Shown: positions 8,187 through 18,490, numbered from the stretch's first letter. The stretch: 64,000 bases of DNA from a bacterium (GCA_905221375.1 CAJNCY010000001.1:62001-126000), one strand, 5' to 3'. Program-made: numbers and translations. Notes: generated from the sequence alone by a model not told the origin.

Positions 8187-8945
8187 ATGTCTGAAACTAT
8201 CTTAGAAATCAAGGAACTCAAAAAATCCTTCGGAGACAATCCTATCCTCCAAGGACTTTCTCTAGATATCAAAAAAGGGGAAGTTGTCGTTATCCTAGGA
8301 CCATCTGGTTGTGGGAAAAGTACTCTCCTTCGTTGCCTCAATGGCTTAGAAAGTATTCAAGGTGGAGATATTCTTCTGGACGGTCAGTCTATCGTTGAAA
8401 ATAAAAAAGACTTTCACCTAGTTCGCCAAAAGATTGGTATGGTTTTTCAAAGCTATGAACTCTTTCCCCATCTGGATGTCTTACAAAACCTCATCCTAGG
8501 CCCTATCAAAGCTCAAGGAAGAGACAAGAAGGAAGTAACGGAAGAAGCTTTGCAATTACTAGAACGTGTTGGTTTGCTAGACAAACAACATAGCTTTGCG
8601 CGTCAATTATCTGGTGGACAGAAGCAACGGGTTGCAATTGTCCGTGCCCTGCTCATGCATCCAGAAATTATCCTCTTTGATGAAGTGACTGCTTCTCTAG
8701 ACCCCGAAATGGTGCGTGAAGTACTGGAATTTATCAATGACTTGGCCCAAGAAGGTCGCACCATGATTTTAGTAACCCACGAAATGCAGTTTGCCCAAGC
8801 CATTGCGGATCGCATCATTTTCCTAGATCAAGGAAAAATCGCTGAAGAAGGAACGGCTCAAGCCTTCTTTACCAATCCTCAAACCAAACGAGCCCAGGAA
8901 TTTTTAAACGTCTTTGACTTTAGCCAATTTGGCTCATATCTATAA
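8187..8945 (+). CDS. Amino-acid ABC transporter ATP-binding protein
   Basis: A 252-residue GlnQ/HisP-type ATPase that energises the importer from the cytoplasmic face. All motifs are present: Walker A GPSGCGKST (about 37-45), Q-loop VFQSYELFPH, signature LSGGQKQRVAI (about 141), Walker B ILFDEVTASLD (about 161; the common P-T-S-A-L-D is V-T-A-S-L-D here) and switch histidine in VTHEM. A TGGAGG site precedes the start. The substrate-binding gene follows 11 bases downstream. Confidence 0.95.
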   Translation: MSETILEIKELKKSFGDNPILQGLSLDIKKGEVVVILGPSGCGKSTLLRCLNGLESIQGGDILLDGQSIVENKKDFHLVRQKIGMVFQSYELFPHLDVLQNLILGPIKAQGRDKKEVTEEALQLLERVGLLDKQHSFARQLSGGQKQRVAIVRALLMHPEIILFDEVTASLDPEMVREVLEFINDLAQEGRTMILVTHEMQFAQAIADRIIFLDQGKIAEEGTAQAFFTNPQTKRAQEFLNVFDFSQFGSYL

Positions 8946-8956
8946 AGGAGATTCTT

Positions 8957-9823
8957 ATGAAACTATTCAAACCACTCTTAACTGTTTTAGCACTTGCCTT
9001 TGCCCTTATCTTTGTCACAGCTTGTAGCTCAGGTGGAAATGCTGGTTCATCGTCTGGTAAAACCACTGCCAAGGCTCGCACAATCGGTGAAATCAAAAAA
9101 AGCGGTGAGCTACGAATCGCCGTATTTGGAGACAAGAAACCGTTTGGTTACGTTGACAATGATGGTTCTTACCAAGGTTACGATATTGAGCTTGGGAACC
9201 AACTGGCACAAGACCTTGGCGTGAAGGTTAAATACGTTTCCGTCGATGCTGCCAACCGTGCTGAATACTTGATTTCAAACAAGGTAGATATTACTCTTGC
9301 CAACTTTACGGTGACTGACGAACGCAAGAAACAAGTTGATTTTGCCCTTCCTTACATGAAAGTTTCTCTCGGTGTTGTGTCACCTAAGACTGGTCTCATT
9401 ACAGATGTCAAACAATTGGAAGGCAAAACCTTGATTGTCACAAAAGGAACGACTGCTGAGACTTATTTTGAAAAAAATCATCCAGAAATCAAACTCCAAA
9501 AATATGACCAATACAGCGACTCTTACCAAGCCCTTCTTGACGGACGCGGAGATGCCTTCTCTACTGACAATACGGAAGTCCTAGCTTGGGCTCTTGAAAA
9601 TAAAGGATTTGAAGTCGGTATTACTTCCCTCGGTGATCCAGATACCATCGCAGCAGCAGTTCAAAAAGGCAACCAAGAACTGCTAGACTTCATCAATAAA
9701 GATATTGAAAAATTAGGCAAGGAAAACTTCTTCCACAAGGCTTATGAAAAAACACTTCACCCAACCTACGGTGACGCCGCTAAGGCAGATGACCTAGTTG
9801 TTGAAGGTGGAAAAGTTGACTAA
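8957..9823 (+). CDS. Amino-acid ABC transporter substrate-binding lipoprotein
   Basis: A 288-residue periplasmic-binding-protein type 2 (SBP family 3) lipoprotein. It has a hydrophobic signal peptide and lipobox VTAC with Cys23 as the lipidated residue. The mature region has the family pattern GELRIAVFGDKKPFGYVDNDG...GYDIELGNQLA and the DITLANFTVTDERKKQVDF hinge region. It is the last gene of the operon. The family mainly binds polar or charged amino acids; which one is unknown. From memory the matching gene is broken in some pneumococci, but here it is intact. Confidence 0.93.
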   Translation: MKLFKPLLTVLALAFALIFVTACSSGGNAGSSSGKTTAKARTIGEIKKSGELRIAVFGDKKPFGYVDNDGSYQGYDIELGNQLAQDLGVKVKYVSVDAANRAEYLISNKVDITLANFTVTDERKKQVDFALPYMKVSLGVVSPKTGLITDVKQLEGKTLIVTKGTTAETYFEKNHPEIKLQKYDQYSDSYQALLDGRGDAFSTDNTEVLAWALENKGFEVGITSLGDPDTIAAAVQKGNQELLDFINKDIEKLGKENFFHKAYEKTLHPTYGDAAKADDLVVEGGKVD

Positions 9824-9843
9824 TACTCAATGAAATCACAAAA

Positions 9844-9876
9844 AAAATCAGGTAATCCTAGTGACTACCTGATTTT
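9844..9876. terminator. Bidirectional terminator between the ABC operon and pyrE
   Basis: A perfect 11-bp stem AAAATCAGGTA/TACCTGATTTT with an 11-base loop is flanked by A and T tracts on both sides. It can end both converging transcripts. Confidence 0.88.
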
Positions 9877-9883
9877 CTATGTT

Positions 9884-10516
9884 TTAGGCATTTTGCCAAT
9901 TTTCTTGGTCTTCTTTAAAGCGTTTTAAGAGGTCCAAGCCTTCTGGCGTGATGTAACCTTCTTCTTGGGCTAGATGGATGAGTTCGCTGTAGTTTGAAAG
10001 TGTGACTAACTTAACACCTGCATCTGCAAAGTTCTTATCTGCTTTTGGCAACTGATAGCTGAAAATTGCTACAACTCCAAGCACATCTGCTCCTTCTCGC
10101 TTAGCTGCTGCTACAGCTTCAAGAACAGAACCGCCAGTTGAAATAAGGTCTTCAACCACTACCATTTTTTGACCTTGAGCTACACGGCCTTCGATTTGGT
10201 TACCAGCTCCGTGGTCTTTTGGTTTGCTACGGATATAGGCAAATGGCAAGTTCATCTTATCAGCAATGATAGCTCCGTGAGGAATCCCTGCTGTTGCAGT
10301 TCCTGCAATCACTTCAACCTCTGGAAAGGCTTCTTTAATAGCATCCACAAAACCATTTTCAATGAGTGTACGAGTTTCTGGATAGGCCAGAGTCACACGG
10401 TTGTCAGTATAAATCGGTGACTTGATACCAGATGCCCAAGTGAAAGGCTCCTCTGGTTTAAGGTAAACGGCTTGAATTTTCAAGAGCTGGCTAGCGATAT
10501 CTTTAGCAAGTGTCAT
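9884..10516 (-). CDS. pyrE: Orotate phosphoribosyltransferase
   Basis: Joins orotate to PRPP to form OMP, the fifth step of de novo UMP synthesis. The 210-residue protein has the PRPP-binding motif [12 protein letters not shown] (about 118-129) and the [19 protein letters not shown] flexible loop typical of PyrE. It lies 33 bases downstream of pyrF with its own AAAAGGAG site. The pair is controlled by the pyr attenuator upstream of pyrF. Confidence 0.96.
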   Translation of the reverse strand: MTLAKDIASQLLKIQAVYLKPEEPFTWASGIKSPIYTDNRVTLAYPETRTLIENGFVDAIKEAFPEVEVIAGTATAGIPHGAIIADKMNLPFAYIRSKPKDHGAGNQIEGRVAQGQKMVVVEDLISTGGSVLEAVAAAKREGADVLGVVAIFSYQLPKADKNFADAGVKLVTLSNYSELIHLAQEEGYITPEGLDLLKRFKEDQENWQNA

Positions 10517-10549
10517 GGTATTCTCCTTTTATTTTTCTAATCTAGTTCT

Positions 10550-11251
10550 TTAATTCCAGTCCTGTGTCCATTCATCCTTGATGGCATGATAAGCTACAAC
10601 AGGATTCTCAGCTTGGGTAATGGGACGTCCCACTACGATATAGTCACTACCGATTTGATAGGCATCAGCAGGGGACATCACACGTTTTTGATCTCCAACA
10701 GCAGCTCCCTGAGGGCGAATTCCTGGTGTTAAACAGATAAAATCTGGATTGGTCGCCTGCTTGATAAGTTGAACTTCCTGAGCCGAGCAAACGACACCAT
10801 CCAAGCCAGCTTCAGCTGTCTTCTTGGCATAGTGAATCACAGACTCTTGTAGGCTTGTTTGGATATTTTGAAAATCCTGCATCTGAGCTTCTGACGTTGA
10901 TGTCAGCTGCGTTACAGCAATCAACTTCGCTTGACTTCCAAGACCTTCACGCGCAGCCTTCATCATCTCCACACCACCAGCTGCATGAACATTGGTCATA
11001 TCGACACCAAGCTGAGATAGGACCTTCATGGCAGACTTAACTGTATTGGGAATGTCATGAAGTTTAAGATCCAAAAAGACACTGTGACCCAAGCCTTTCA
11101 AGTATGACACAATCTCAGACCCCGTTGCGTAATAAAGCTCCATCCCTACCTTTAGATAAAGGCTTTCTTCTGCTGGGAAAAGAGCTAAGAATTCCTTGAC
11201 CGCCTCAAAACTAGGAAAATCAAGAGCAATGACTGGACGATGTTCTCGCAT
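10550..11251 (-). CDS. pyrF: Orotidine 5'-phosphate decarboxylase
   Basis: Decarboxylates OMP to UMP. A 233-residue TIM barrel with the catalytic D-K-x-x-D array in [13 protein letters not shown] (about 59-71) and the phosphate-binding LTPGIRP and IVVGRPIT segments. The start follows AAAAGGAGAAACC. It is the first gene of the pyrF-pyrE unit, and the only visible promoter and attenuator for both genes lie upstream of it. Confidence 0.96.
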   Translation of the reverse strand: MREHRPVIALDFPSFEAVKEFLALFPAEESLYLKVGMELYYATGSEIVSYLKGLGHSVFLDLKLHDIPNTVKSAMKVLSQLGVDMTNVHAAGGVEMMKAAREGLGSQAKLIAVTQLTSTSEAQMQDFQNIQTSLQESVIHYAKKTAEAGLDGVVCSAQEVQLIKQATNPDFICLTPGIRPQGAAVGDQKRVMSPADAYQIGSDYIVVGRPITQAENPVVAYHAIKDEWTQDWN

Positions 11252-11304
11252 AGGTTTCTCCTTTTACCTTTGCTAGTGAGAGAGTCTGGCCACAAGAAGC
11301 CACG

Positions 11305-11440
11305 AAAAAAGGAACCTGCCAACAGCAAGGTTCCACGAAAAATGGGTAGTCTCCACCCTTTCACCGTCTAACCTTAGCTGCCTCTCTGGACTGCTTTAAA
11401 GGTTTTTTACTATTCTATTATTTCTACTAGCACTTGTCAA
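11305..11440 (-). promoter_or_regulatory. pyr promoter and PyrR-type attenuator leader
   Basis: On the minus strand a consensus promoter (-35 TTGACA at 11435-11440, 17-base spacer, -10 TAGAAT at 11412-11417) is followed by AGTCCAGAGAGGC (11381-11393), the conserved PyrR RNA-binding loop. Next comes GGTTAGAC and then a GGAACC...GGTTCC hairpin with a run of six T (11305-11334). This is the standard PyrR layout: with UMP bound, PyrR holds the anti-antiterminator so the terminator forms and pyrF-pyrE are not read. pyrR itself is not in the window. Confidence 0.92.
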
Positions 11441-11483
11441 GTAAAAACATGGTTACTAAAGAACTATAAGAGAAAAGGTAAAC

Positions 11484-12683
11484 CTAACGACGTGGTGAGC
11501 GCTGGGTCGTTTGGTTTCGATTGCTCTGTTCCTCTTGTTTTTTCTGTTCTTCTTCTAAACGTTTACGTTCTTCTTCCTGCTTTTTCTCAGCTTCTTCGGC
11601 CTCTTTTTTGGCTTTTTCCTCTGCTTCCATAATTAATTTATCCGCTACAGTGTAGCTGTAAATTCCAGCTTCCATGTCAATCACACTCGGTTCTGACAAT
11701 TGTGGCTTAATCTTACTGTAATATGGCAGTTTCTTACTCATTTCAGAAAGGGGAACCAAGACTTCGTCCGAATCATTCATAGTCAATCGAATTAAATCTG
11801 ATGTCACCTTGCTTGGGGCTAGTTCCACCTTTTGGATAGCAGACTTGAGTTCTGGACTAATTTGAGCAAGTTCTGAGGTAAAGGTCTTGATTTGTTCGCT
11901 GTCATTAAAGAGAACTGATATATAAGTTTCTGGCAGACTCACCAAACTGACCGAACTGGTCTCAAGCTGACCGCTTGAAAGGATGGGATAATGACTTTCT
12001 CCAGAAACATAGTAGGCCACAATATCATATTCCTTGACCTTGATTGTAAACTTGGTTGGAAATTGATAGATAAGCTGAGCTGATTCAACCCAATAGTTAG
12101 ACTTGATCTGCTCTTCATATTTTGTCTTATATAGCAGAAGGTTAATCGTATAATCCGAATCCTGAATGCCTGAAGCTTGTCGGATATCATCAGCCGTAGT
12201 TTGTACCGTTCCCTCAATACTTATATCCTTCATGGTCGCATAAGGACTGAGTAAGTAAGCAGAGATAATCAATAAAAGCAGACTTGGAAATAAAATCGTT
12301 AGAGCTCGCAAGATATGGAGGACAGGAATCTTTGCTTTGGCTGCTTTTTCTTTTGTATCCTTTTTATCCTGTTCCTCGTCCTCTTTAAACCCTGATTCTT
12401 TTATCTCTTCTTCATCTTTGTCACCCTCTGAGGATGCTACTTTTTCTTCAGACTTTTCCTTAGCTGATTCTTCATCTTCTGGGTCTGTTTCACTCTCCTG
12501 ATCCTCTGACTTCTCAGATTCTTCTCCCATTCGAGCTTGTCTTTCCTTTTCCTTCTTCTCAGCTAGGGCTGCCTCTTCTTCAGCCTTCTTTTTTAGATAT
12601 TCTTGGTTTCGTTTCTGCCATTCTGATAACTCTTTCAATTCTTCGAGGATTTCTTTGCCCTCATTTTTCTTATCTTTTGACAT
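11484..12683 (-). CDS. divIB: Cell-division protein DivIB/FtsQ
   Basis: A 399-residue bitopic membrane protein of the FtsQ-FtsB-FtsL divisome subcomplex. It has a long, very charged cytoplasmic tail rich in Glu and Lys (1-118, partly coiled coil), one membrane helix (about 125-145), a POTRA domain starting at MKDISIEGTVQTTADDIRQAS and the FtsQ beta domain. It ends in another K/E-rich coiled segment with a basic tip (QTTQRSPRR). It follows murG by 9 bases, the conserved streptococcal order murD-murG-divIB. Confidence 0.95.
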   Translation of the reverse strand: MSKDKKNEGKEILEELKELSEWQKRNQEYLKKKAEEEAALAEKKEKERQARMGEESEKSEDQESETDPEDEESAKEKSEEKVASSEGDKDEEEIKESGFKEDEEQDKKDTKEKAAKAKIPVLHILRALTILFPSLLLLIISAYLLSPYATMKDISIEGTVQTTADDIRQASGIQDSDYTINLLLYKTKYEEQIKSNYWVESAQLIYQFPTKFTIKVKEYDIVAYYVSGESHYPILSSGQLETSSVSLVSLPETYISVLFNDSEQIKTFTSELAQISPELKSAIQKVELAPSKVTSDLIRLTMNDSDEVLVPLSEMSKKLPYYSKIKPQLSEPSVIDMEAGIYSYTVADKLIMEAEEKAKKEAEEAEKKQEEERKRLEEEQKKQEEQSNRNQTTQRSPRR

Positions 12684-12692
12684 TTACTTTCC

Positions 12693-13751
12693 TTATGATA
12701 AATCTTTTTTCAACAATTGATAAAAATCTGCTAGAGATTTCAATTCCTTTGAAGCCTTCATCTTAGCTTGATAATCTTCCTTGTGACTTAGTAAGTGAGA
12801 AAGCTTCTCTTCTAAACTGTCCAAAGTCAAATCGCTTTCTTGAAGCTCTTCTGCATAGCCTTTTTTTACAAAGTAGGCTGCGTTCTCAATCTGGTCTCCA
12901 CGACTAGCTTCACGACCAAGCGGCACAATAACATGTAATTTTGCCATGGCCAAGAGCTCAAAAATCGTATTGGCACCACCTCGTGTCACAACAATATCAG
13001 CCAATTCCATCAAGGGTTGATAGAGATTGGTCACATAGTCAACACGAAAAAGATTTTGGCTCAACTCGTTCAGGCTAGAATCTCCAGTTAGATTGATAAT
13101 ATTGTAGCGTTCTGTCAGTTCTTTCTTATGGTCTGTCACCAATTGGTTAAAGACACGAGCACCTGCAGAACCACCGACAAACAATACAGTTGGCAATTGG
13201 GGATTAAAGTGGGTTTGAATATCCACTAATTCATCTGGTTCTGTAGTGTTTTTGTCCGAAACCTTGGTCACTGCTCCTACATGCTCAACCTTAGACAAAC
13301 TTGAAGCTTGCTCAAAAGTTGAATACATCTTAGTCGCAAATTTATAGGCGATTTTATTGGCCAAGCCCATAGATAGGTCAGATTCGTGAATAAAGACAGG
13401 CACTCCTGACACACGCGCAGCGATAACAGGCGGTACAGAGACAAAACCTCCCTTTGAAAAAAGGGCCTGTGGACGAAGTCGCAACATTATAAAGAGAGAT
13501 TGGACAATTCCCCAGCCAACTTTGAAGACATCCAGCATATTCTGCCAAGAGAAATAACGACGTAATTTTCCAGTCGCAATGGAATGGAAGGTGACATCTA
13601 GACCCGACTTGAGGATTTCTTGATATTCGATACCACGCTTATCCCCAATATAGTGGACTTCCCAGCCATCTTCTATGAACTTGGGCATTAACAAAAGATT
13701 GAGGGTCACGTGTCCAACCGTCCCCCCACCTGTAAAGACAATTTTTTTCAT
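12693..13751 (-). CDS. murG: UDP-GlcNAc:lipid I N-acetylglucosaminyltransferase MurG
   Basis: Adds GlcNAc to lipid I to make lipid II on the inner membrane face. The 352-residue protein has a GT-B fold with an N-terminal glycine-rich loop [13 protein letters not shown] (about 5-17; most species have GGTGGH, here GGTVGH), a second glycine loop [12 protein letters not shown] (about 196) and the donor-site [10 protein letters not shown] (about 259). It starts 1 base after the murD stop, so translation is probably coupled. Confidence 0.96.
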   Translation of the reverse strand: MKKIVFTGGGTVGHVTLNLLLMPKFIEDGWEVHYIGDKRGIEYQEILKSGLDVTFHSIATGKLRRYFSWQNMLDVFKVGWGIVQSLFIMLRLRPQALFSKGGFVSVPPVIAARVSGVPVFIHESDLSMGLANKIAYKFATKMYSTFEQASSLSKVEHVGAVTKVSDKNTTEPDELVDIQTHFNPQLPTVLFVGGSAGARVFNQLVTDHKKELTERYNIINLTGDSSLNELSQNLFRVDYVTNLYQPLMELADIVVTRGGANTIFELLAMAKLHVIVPLGREASRGDQIENAAYFVKKGYAEELQESDLTLDSLEEKLSHLLSHKEDYQAKMKASKELKSLADFYQLLKKDLS

Positions 13752-13752
13752 A

Positions 13753-15105
13753 TTATTCCTTTAACTCCGCTACTGTGTCGATAAAGAGGTCGCCACGTAC
13801 TTCAAAGTTAGCATACATATCCCAGCTGGCATTGGCAGGACTGAGAAGGACTACATCTCCTTGAGTCGCAAGTTCATAGGCTTTGTGGGTCGCATCTGCA
13901 ATATCAGTCGCATCCACATAAGACACACCAGCCTTATCTGCTGCCCGTTTGACACGTTCGGCAGACTGACCCAAGATGACCATCTTCTTGAGTCCAGTAA
14001 TATCTGGCACCAATTCGTCAAACTCATTACCACGGTCCAAACCACCTGCAATCAAGACGACCTTGCTGTTGTCAAATCCTGACAAGGCTTTTTGAGTTGC
14101 CAAGATATTGGTTGATTTGCTATCATTATAGAATTTGACACCCTTGATTTCATCTACAAATTGAAGACGGTGTTTGACACCACCAAAGGCTGAAAGAGTT
14201 TCCTTAATAGTTTGATTGTCTACACCACGAAGCTTGGCTACAGCAATAGTCGCAAGGGCATTTTCCACATTGTGGCTACCTGGAACTCCGATTTCATTCG
14301 CTGCCATGACCACTTCCCCACGGAAGTAGAGTTGACCATCTTCCAAATAAGCTCCATCAACCTTTTCCTGTGTTGAGAATGGTACAACTGTAGCTTGTGT
14401 TTTGCTAGCCAATTCTTTTGCCAAGTCTTGGTTAAAGTTCAAGATAAGGAAATCAGCCGCTGTCATCTTGTTCTGGATATTCCACTTGGCTGCTACATAT
14501 TCCTCAAAAGAACCATGATAATCGATATGAGTTGGCATGAGGTTGGTAATAACCGCAATCTCTGGATGGAATTCTTGAACGCCCATGAGTTGGAAAGAAG
14601 AAAGTTCCATGACAAGCGTGTCCTTATCTGACGCAGTTTGGGCCACTTGACTAGCTGGATAGCCGATATTTCCTGATAAGAGACCATGTTGACCAGCAGC
14701 AGTCAAAACTTCCCCAACCATGGTCGTTGTGGTTGTTTTACCATTTGAACCAGTAATACCAACAATCGGTGCTTCAGAAATCAAATAAGCCAATTCCACC
14801 TCAGTCAAGACTGGAATTCCCTTGGCCAAAGCCTTTTCAATCATGGGATTGCTGTAAGGGATACCTGGATTTTTTACCATCAGAGCAAACTCTTCATCCA
14901 AAAGTTCCAAAGGATGGCCACCTGTGATAACCTTGATTCCTTCTTCCAACAAACTTTGGGCAGCTGGATTGTCCTCGAAAGGTTTCCCATCATTTACTGT
15001 CACAATGGCACCTAGCTTGTCCAACAAACGAGCTGCAGATTCACCTGACTTGGCTAAACCTAAAACAAGGACTTTCTTATTTTTAAATTGATCTATTACT
15101 TTCAT
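13753..15105 (-). CDS. murD: UDP-N-acetylmuramoylalanine--D-glutamate ligase MurD
   Basis: ATP-dependent ligase that adds D-glutamate to UDP-MurNAc-L-Ala. The 450-residue protein shows the Rossmann-like N-domain ([17 protein letters not shown]), the central ATP-binding [15 protein letters not shown] (about 115) and the C-terminal domain with FYNDSKSTN and [18 protein letters not shown]. It opens the murD-murG-divIB operon. Confidence 0.97.
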   Translation of the reverse strand: MKVIDQFKNKKVLVLGLAKSGESAARLLDKLGAIVTVNDGKPFEDNPAAQSLLEEGIKVITGGHPLELLDEEFALMVKNPGIPYSNPMIEKALAKGIPVLTEVELAYLISEAPIVGITGSNGKTTTTTMVGEVLTAAGQHGLLSGNIGYPASQVAQTASDKDTLVMELSSFQLMGVQEFHPEIAVITNLMPTHIDYHGSFEEYVAAKWNIQNKMTAADFLILNFNQDLAKELASKTQATVVPFSTQEKVDGAYLEDGQLYFRGEVVMAANEIGVPGSHNVENALATIAVAKLRGVDNQTIKETLSAFGGVKHRLQFVDEIKGVKFYNDSKSTNILATQKALSGFDNSKVVLIAGGLDRGNEFDELVPDITGLKKMVILGQSAERVKRAADKAGVSYVDATDIADATHKAYELATQGDVVLLSPANASWDMYANFEVRGDLFIDTVAELKE

Positions 15106-15132
15106 GTCTCAAACTCCATTTCTACTCCTACT

Positions 15133-15141
15133 ATTTTACCA
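15133..15141 (-). promoter_or_regulatory. Candidate extended -10 promoter of murD-murG-divIB
   Basis: TGGTAAAAT on the minus strand (TG-n-TAAAAT) lies 28 bases before the murD start. No strong -35 hexamer is visible, as is common for extended -10 promoters in streptococci. Confidence 0.5.
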
Positions 15142-15195
15142 TTTTTATGGAAATAATTCTAAATGAAAATGCTCAGATTAGGCATTCTAACAAGC

Positions 15196-15218
15196 AAAAA
15201 GAGAGCCGAAACTCTCTT
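15196..15218 (-). terminator. Terminator after the small membrane gene
   Basis: AAGAGAG/CTCTCTT stem (15199-15205 with 15212-15218), 6-base loop, then five T on the minus strand. Confidence 0.85.
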
Positions 15219-15220
15219 CT

Positions 15221-15475
15221 TTATCTTTTTTTACTTTTACTAACCGACATGAGGGTAATATCTCGCAAGCTAAAGTATGCTAAGGTCAGCATGGCGATTG
15301 CGATAAAGAATTCTGTCGGTAGCTGAAAGATTTGCAGGACAGACAACATGAGCAAAATCAAGAGTGCTACGAAAGCAAAGACGACAAGGACTATATTGAC
15401 TGTCCCTTTAATGCTTTGTGGTGTCGCAAATACGTAGAGTAGTAATAAGAGGAGTCCTATGATTAAATAAACCAT
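15221..15475 (-). CDS. Small two-helix membrane protein, unknown
   Basis: 84 residues, almost all hydrophobic: helices at about 3-14, 24-47 and 52-66, ending in a basic SVSKSKKR tail. I do not recognise a functional family. It follows typA by 19 bases and ends at an intrinsic terminator, so it is probably co-transcribed with typA. A conserved small gene at this place is typical of streptococci; its role is unknown. Confidence 0.8.
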   Translation of the reverse strand: MVYLIIGLLLLLLYVFATPQSIKGTVNIVLVVFAFVALLILLMLSVLQIFQLPTEFFIAIAMLTLAYFSLRDITLMSVSKSKKR

Positions 15476-15494
15476 CTTTATCTCTTTCTAGCTC

Positions 15495-17336
15495 TTATTC
15501 AGCTGATTTTTTCTTCTTGTTAGCTTTCTCACGCTCTGCCTTGTTAAGGATTTGTTTACGCAAACGGATAGACTCAGGCGTTACTTCCATGTACTCATCG
15601 TCGTTCAAGAACTCAAGAGACTCTTCAAGTGTCAAGATACGAGGTGTCTTGATAACAGCTGTTTGGTCCTTAGTAGCTGAACGAACGTTAGTCATTTGTT
15701 TGGCCTTAGTGATGTTAACTGTCAAGTCGTTTTCACGAGAGTTTTCACCGATGATCATTCCTTCATAAACCTCAGTACCTGGGTTAACAAAGATTGTACC
15801 ACGTTCTTCGATAGACATGATTGAGTAAGTTGTAGCCTTACCAGCATCGATAGAAACAAGGGCACCACGGTGACGACCACCAATTTCACCTGGAATCAAT
15901 GGCAAGTATTGGTCGAAGGTATGGTTCATGATACCGTAACCACGAGTCATTGACAAGAACTCAGTTGAGTAACCGATCAAACCACGCGCTGGAACAAGGA
16001 AGACCAAACGAGTTTGACCATTACCAGTTGAAATCATATCCAACATTTCACCCTTACGTTCAGAAAGGCTTTGGATAACAGACCCTTGGTATTCTTCTGG
16101 AGTGTCGATTTGAACACGTTCAAATGGCTCACATTTAACACCGTCGATTTCTTTTACGATAACTTCTGGACGAGATACTTGAAGTTCATATCCCTCACGA
16201 CGCATTGTTTCGATAAGGATTGACAAGTGCAATTCTCCACGTCCTGAAACAGTCCATTTATCTGGTGAATCAGTTGGGTCAACACGAAGGGAAACGTCTG
16301 TTTGCAATTCTGCCTGCAAACGTTCTTCCACCTTACGAGAAGTCACCCATTTACCTTCTTTACCAGCAAATGGTGAGTTGTTAACCAAGAAAGTCATTTG
16401 AAGAGTTGGCTCATCGATGTGTAGGATTGGAAGAGCTTCAACTGCGTCTGTCGGAGTAATGGTTTCACCGACAAAGATGTCTTCCATACCTGAAACGGCA
16501 ATCAAGTCACCCGCTTTGGCTTCTTGGATTTCACGACGTTCCAAACCAAAGAAACCGAAGAGTTTTGTAACACGGAAGTTTTTAGTTGTACCATCTAGTT
16601 TAGAAAGGGTAACTTGGTCCCCAACCTTAACAGTACCACGGAAGACACGACCGATACCGATACGTCCAACGAAGTCGTTGTAGTCCAAAAGTGACACTTG
16701 GAACTGCAAAGGCTCATCTGAGTTATCTACTGGAGCTGGGATATGGTCGATAATCGTGTCAAAGATTGGTGCCATAGTCGCTTCTTGGTCAGCTGGATCA
16801 TCTGACAATGAAGAAGTTCCGTTGATCGCTGAAGCATATACCACTGGGAAGTCAAGCTGGTCATCATCTGCACCAAGCTCGATGAAAAGTTCCAAGACTT
16901 CGTCCACTACTTCTGCTGGACGAGCTGATGGCTTATCGATTTTGTTAACAACCACAATTGGGACAAGATCTTGTTCCAAGGCTTTTTTCAATACGAAACG
17001 AGTCTGTGGCATTGTTCCTTCGTAGGCATCTACGACCAAAACAACACCGTCAACCATTTTCATGATACGCTCAACTTCTCCACCGAAGTCCGCGTGTCCT
17101 GGTGTGTCCATGATGTTGATACGAGTTCCGTTGTAGGCAACGGCTGTATTTTTAGCAAGGATAGTAATTCCACGCTCTTTTTCGATATCATTTGAGTCCA
17201 TAGCACGCTCTGCCAATTCAGTACGTGCATCAAGCGTTTCTGATTGTTTCAATAATTCGTCAACGAGGGTTGTTTTACCGTGGTCAACGTGGGCGATAAT
17301 CGCAATGTTACGGATATCTTCTCTTAATTTTGTCAT
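15495..17336 (-). CDS. typA: Ribosome-associated GTPase TypA/BipA
   Basis: Translational GTPase of the EF-G superfamily that helps ribosome assembly and stress growth. The 613 residues give G1 [10 protein letters not shown]2 region ERGITI, G3 DTPGHADF, G4 NKIDKPSA and G5 SA, followed by EF-G domains II, III and V and a TypA C-terminal domain ([14 protein letters not shown]...). The chosen start is ATG 17336, six bases after GAGGA. An in-frame ATG 21 bases earlier would include the ribosome site in the coding region and is not used in the family. Confidence 0.96.
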   Translation of the reverse strand: MTKLREDIRNIAIIAHVDHGKTTLVDELLKQSETLDARTELAERAMDSNDIEKERGITILAKNTAVAYNGTRINIMDTPGHADFGGEVERIMKMVDGVVLVVDAYEGTMPQTRFVLKKALEQDLVPIVVVNKIDKPSARPAEVVDEVLELFIELGADDDQLDFPVVYASAINGTSSLSDDPADQEATMAPIFDTIIDHIPAPVDNSDEPLQFQVSLLDYNDFVGRIGIGRVFRGTVKVGDQVTLSKLDGTTKNFRVTKLFGFFGLERREIQEAKAGDLIAVSGMEDIFVGETITPTDAVEALPILHIDEPTLQMTFLVNNSPFAGKEGKWVTSRKVEERLQAELQTDVSLRVDPTDSPDKWTVSGRGELHLSILIETMRREGYELQVSRPEVIVKEIDGVKCEPFERVQIDTPEEYQGSVIQSLSERKGEMLDMISTGNGQTRLVFLVPARGLIGYSTEFLSMTRGYGIMNHTFDQYLPLIPGEIGGRHRGALVSIDAGKATTYSIMSIEERGTIFVNPGTEVYEGMIIGENSRENDLTVNITKAKQMTNVRSATKDQTAVIKTPRILTLEESLEFLNDDEYMEVTPESIRLRKQILNKAEREKANKKKKSAE

Positions 17337-17419
17337 GATTTCCTCTATAATATTCAAAATTTATTTTCTAACTGAACGATTATACCATAATTTCAAGTAA
17401 ATAACATAACTCAAGCAAG

Positions 17420-17433
17420 TGTAAATGTTTTCA
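17420..17433. promoter_or_regulatory. cre-like palindrome between typA and the pseudouridine synthase
   Basis: TGTAAATGTTTTCA matches the cre consensus at 13 of 14 positions. It lies in the 140-base divergent gap. Neither neighbour is a classical carbon gene, so it may be a chance match. Confidence 0.3.
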
Positions 17434-17479
17434 CTCCGCTTTTCTTTTTACGTCAAGCCTTTTCAAAGTAAGAGACTTA

Positions 17480-17488
17480 TGATAAGAT
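17480..17488 (+). promoter_or_regulatory. Extended -10 promoter placed directly at the pseudouridine synthase start
   Basis: TGATAAGAT (TG-n-TAAGAT) ends 9 bases before the ATG at 17498. Transcription should begin 2-4 bases before, or at, the start codon, leaving no room for a ribosome-binding site; indeed none is seen. Confidence 0.55.
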
Positions 17489-17497
17489 AGGCACAGT

Positions 17498-18223
17498 ATG
17501 CGTTTAGATAATTTATTAGCCCAAGAAAAAATCAGCCGAAAGGCCATGAAGCAAGCACTCCTCAAAGGGGAAATCCTCGTCGATGCTTGCCCAGCCCGCT
17601 CCCTAGCACAAAATATCGATACAGGACTACAAGAACTCCTTTTTCAGGGTCGAATCATTCAAGGCTATGAACACACCTATCTTATGCTTCATAAGCCTGC
17701 TGGTGTCGTTACAGCCAACAAAGACAAGGAACTTCCAACTGTCATGGACCTGCTGTCACCTGACATCCAGTCTGACAAGCTCTATGCCGTCGGCCGACTG
17801 GACCGAGATACGACTGGACTCCTCCTCTTGACCGATAACGGTCCCTTGGGCTTCCAACTCCTCCATCCCCAATATCATGTCGATAAGACTTATCAAGTTG
17901 AGGTCAATGGACTCCTGACACCTGACCATATCCAAGCCTTTCAAAAGGGAATTGTCTTTTTAGATGGCACTATCTGTAAATCTGCAAGACTAGAGATTCT
18001 ATCTGCAAGCCCTTCCCTCAGTCAAGCCTCTATCACCATTTCAGAAGGAAAATTTCATCAAGTCAAGAAAATGTTCCTCTCGGTTGGTGTCAAGGTGACC
18101 TCGCTCAAGCGAGTTCAATTCGGTGATTTTACATTAGACACAGAACTAACAGAAGGCCATTACCGTCCTTTGAATCCAGAGGAATTGGAAATCATTAAAA
18201 ATCACTTAGAGAAAAGTGGATAA
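17498..18223 (+). CDS. rsuA: RsuA/RluB-family 16S rRNA pseudouridine synthase
   Basis: Isomerises a specific uridine in rRNA. The 241-residue protein has an N-terminal S4 RNA-binding domain (1-50) and the catalytic domain with the signature VGRLDRDTTGLLLLT (about 101-115; the aspartate after RL is the nucleophile). The K-x-YQVEVNG strand and EGKFHQVKKMF motif near the end fit the RsuA subgroup. No Shine-Dalgarno precedes the ATG; the mRNA may be leaderless. The gene is divergent from typA. Confidence 0.88.
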   Translation: MRLDNLLAQEKISRKAMKQALLKGEILVDACPARSLAQNIDTGLQELLFQGRIIQGYEHTYLMLHKPAGVVTANKDKELPTVMDLLSPDIQSDKLYAVGRLDRDTTGLLLLTDNGPLGFQLLHPQYHVDKTYQVEVNGLLTPDHIQAFQKGIVFLDGTICKSARLEILSASPSLSQASITISEGKFHQVKKMFLSVGVKVTSLKRVQFGDFTLDTELTEGHYRPLNPEELEIIKNHLEKSG

Positions 18224-18226
18224 AAC

Positions 18227-18253
18227 AAAAAAGCTTTATGTTTAAAGCTTTTT
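18227..18253. terminator. Bidirectional terminator between convergent genes
   Basis: AAAAGCTTTA/TAAAGCTTTT stem with a short loop is flanked by A-rich and T-rich tracts, between the pseudouridine synthase (+) and the small membrane gene (-). Confidence 0.75.
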
Positions 18254-18262
18254 GTTTATTGC

Positions 18263-18490
18263 TTATCTAAAAAATACTGCGACGGCTACAATCCAGTTAA
18301 GTACAGAAACCACAAGTCCTACGATGTTGAGAATTTTTTCTGTTTTATAGTCTAGTCCAGATTCTTTTTGGTATGAAAAAGCCAAGACCAATCCTATGAT
18401 CCCCAAAATCAGGCCTACAATTGGAAATAACAAACCAAGAATAATCGACAAAATACCCACAAAAAGTGGATTTTTCTTCTTTTCTTTCAT
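18263..18490 (-). CDS. Small DUF4190-like membrane protein
   Basis: 75 residues: a lysine-rich start (MKEKKKNP), a glycine-rich double hydrophobic stretch (FVGILSIILGLLFPIVGLILG...) and a last helix (about 53-74). The two-helix glycine-rich hairpin resembles DUF4190 proteins. The start has AAGGAG 12 bases upstream. Function unknown. Confidence 0.75.
   Translation of the reverse strand: MKEKKKNPLFVGILSIILGLLFPIVGLILGIIGLVLAFSYQKESGLDYKTEKILNIVGLVVSVLNWIVAVAVFFR

Noticed and set aside
17358-17497. Shared regulatory region of typA and the pseudouridine synthase as a riboswitch
   Set aside because: Only 140 bases with two extended -10 promoters and a doubtful cre-like match; no conserved RNA structure was recognised.
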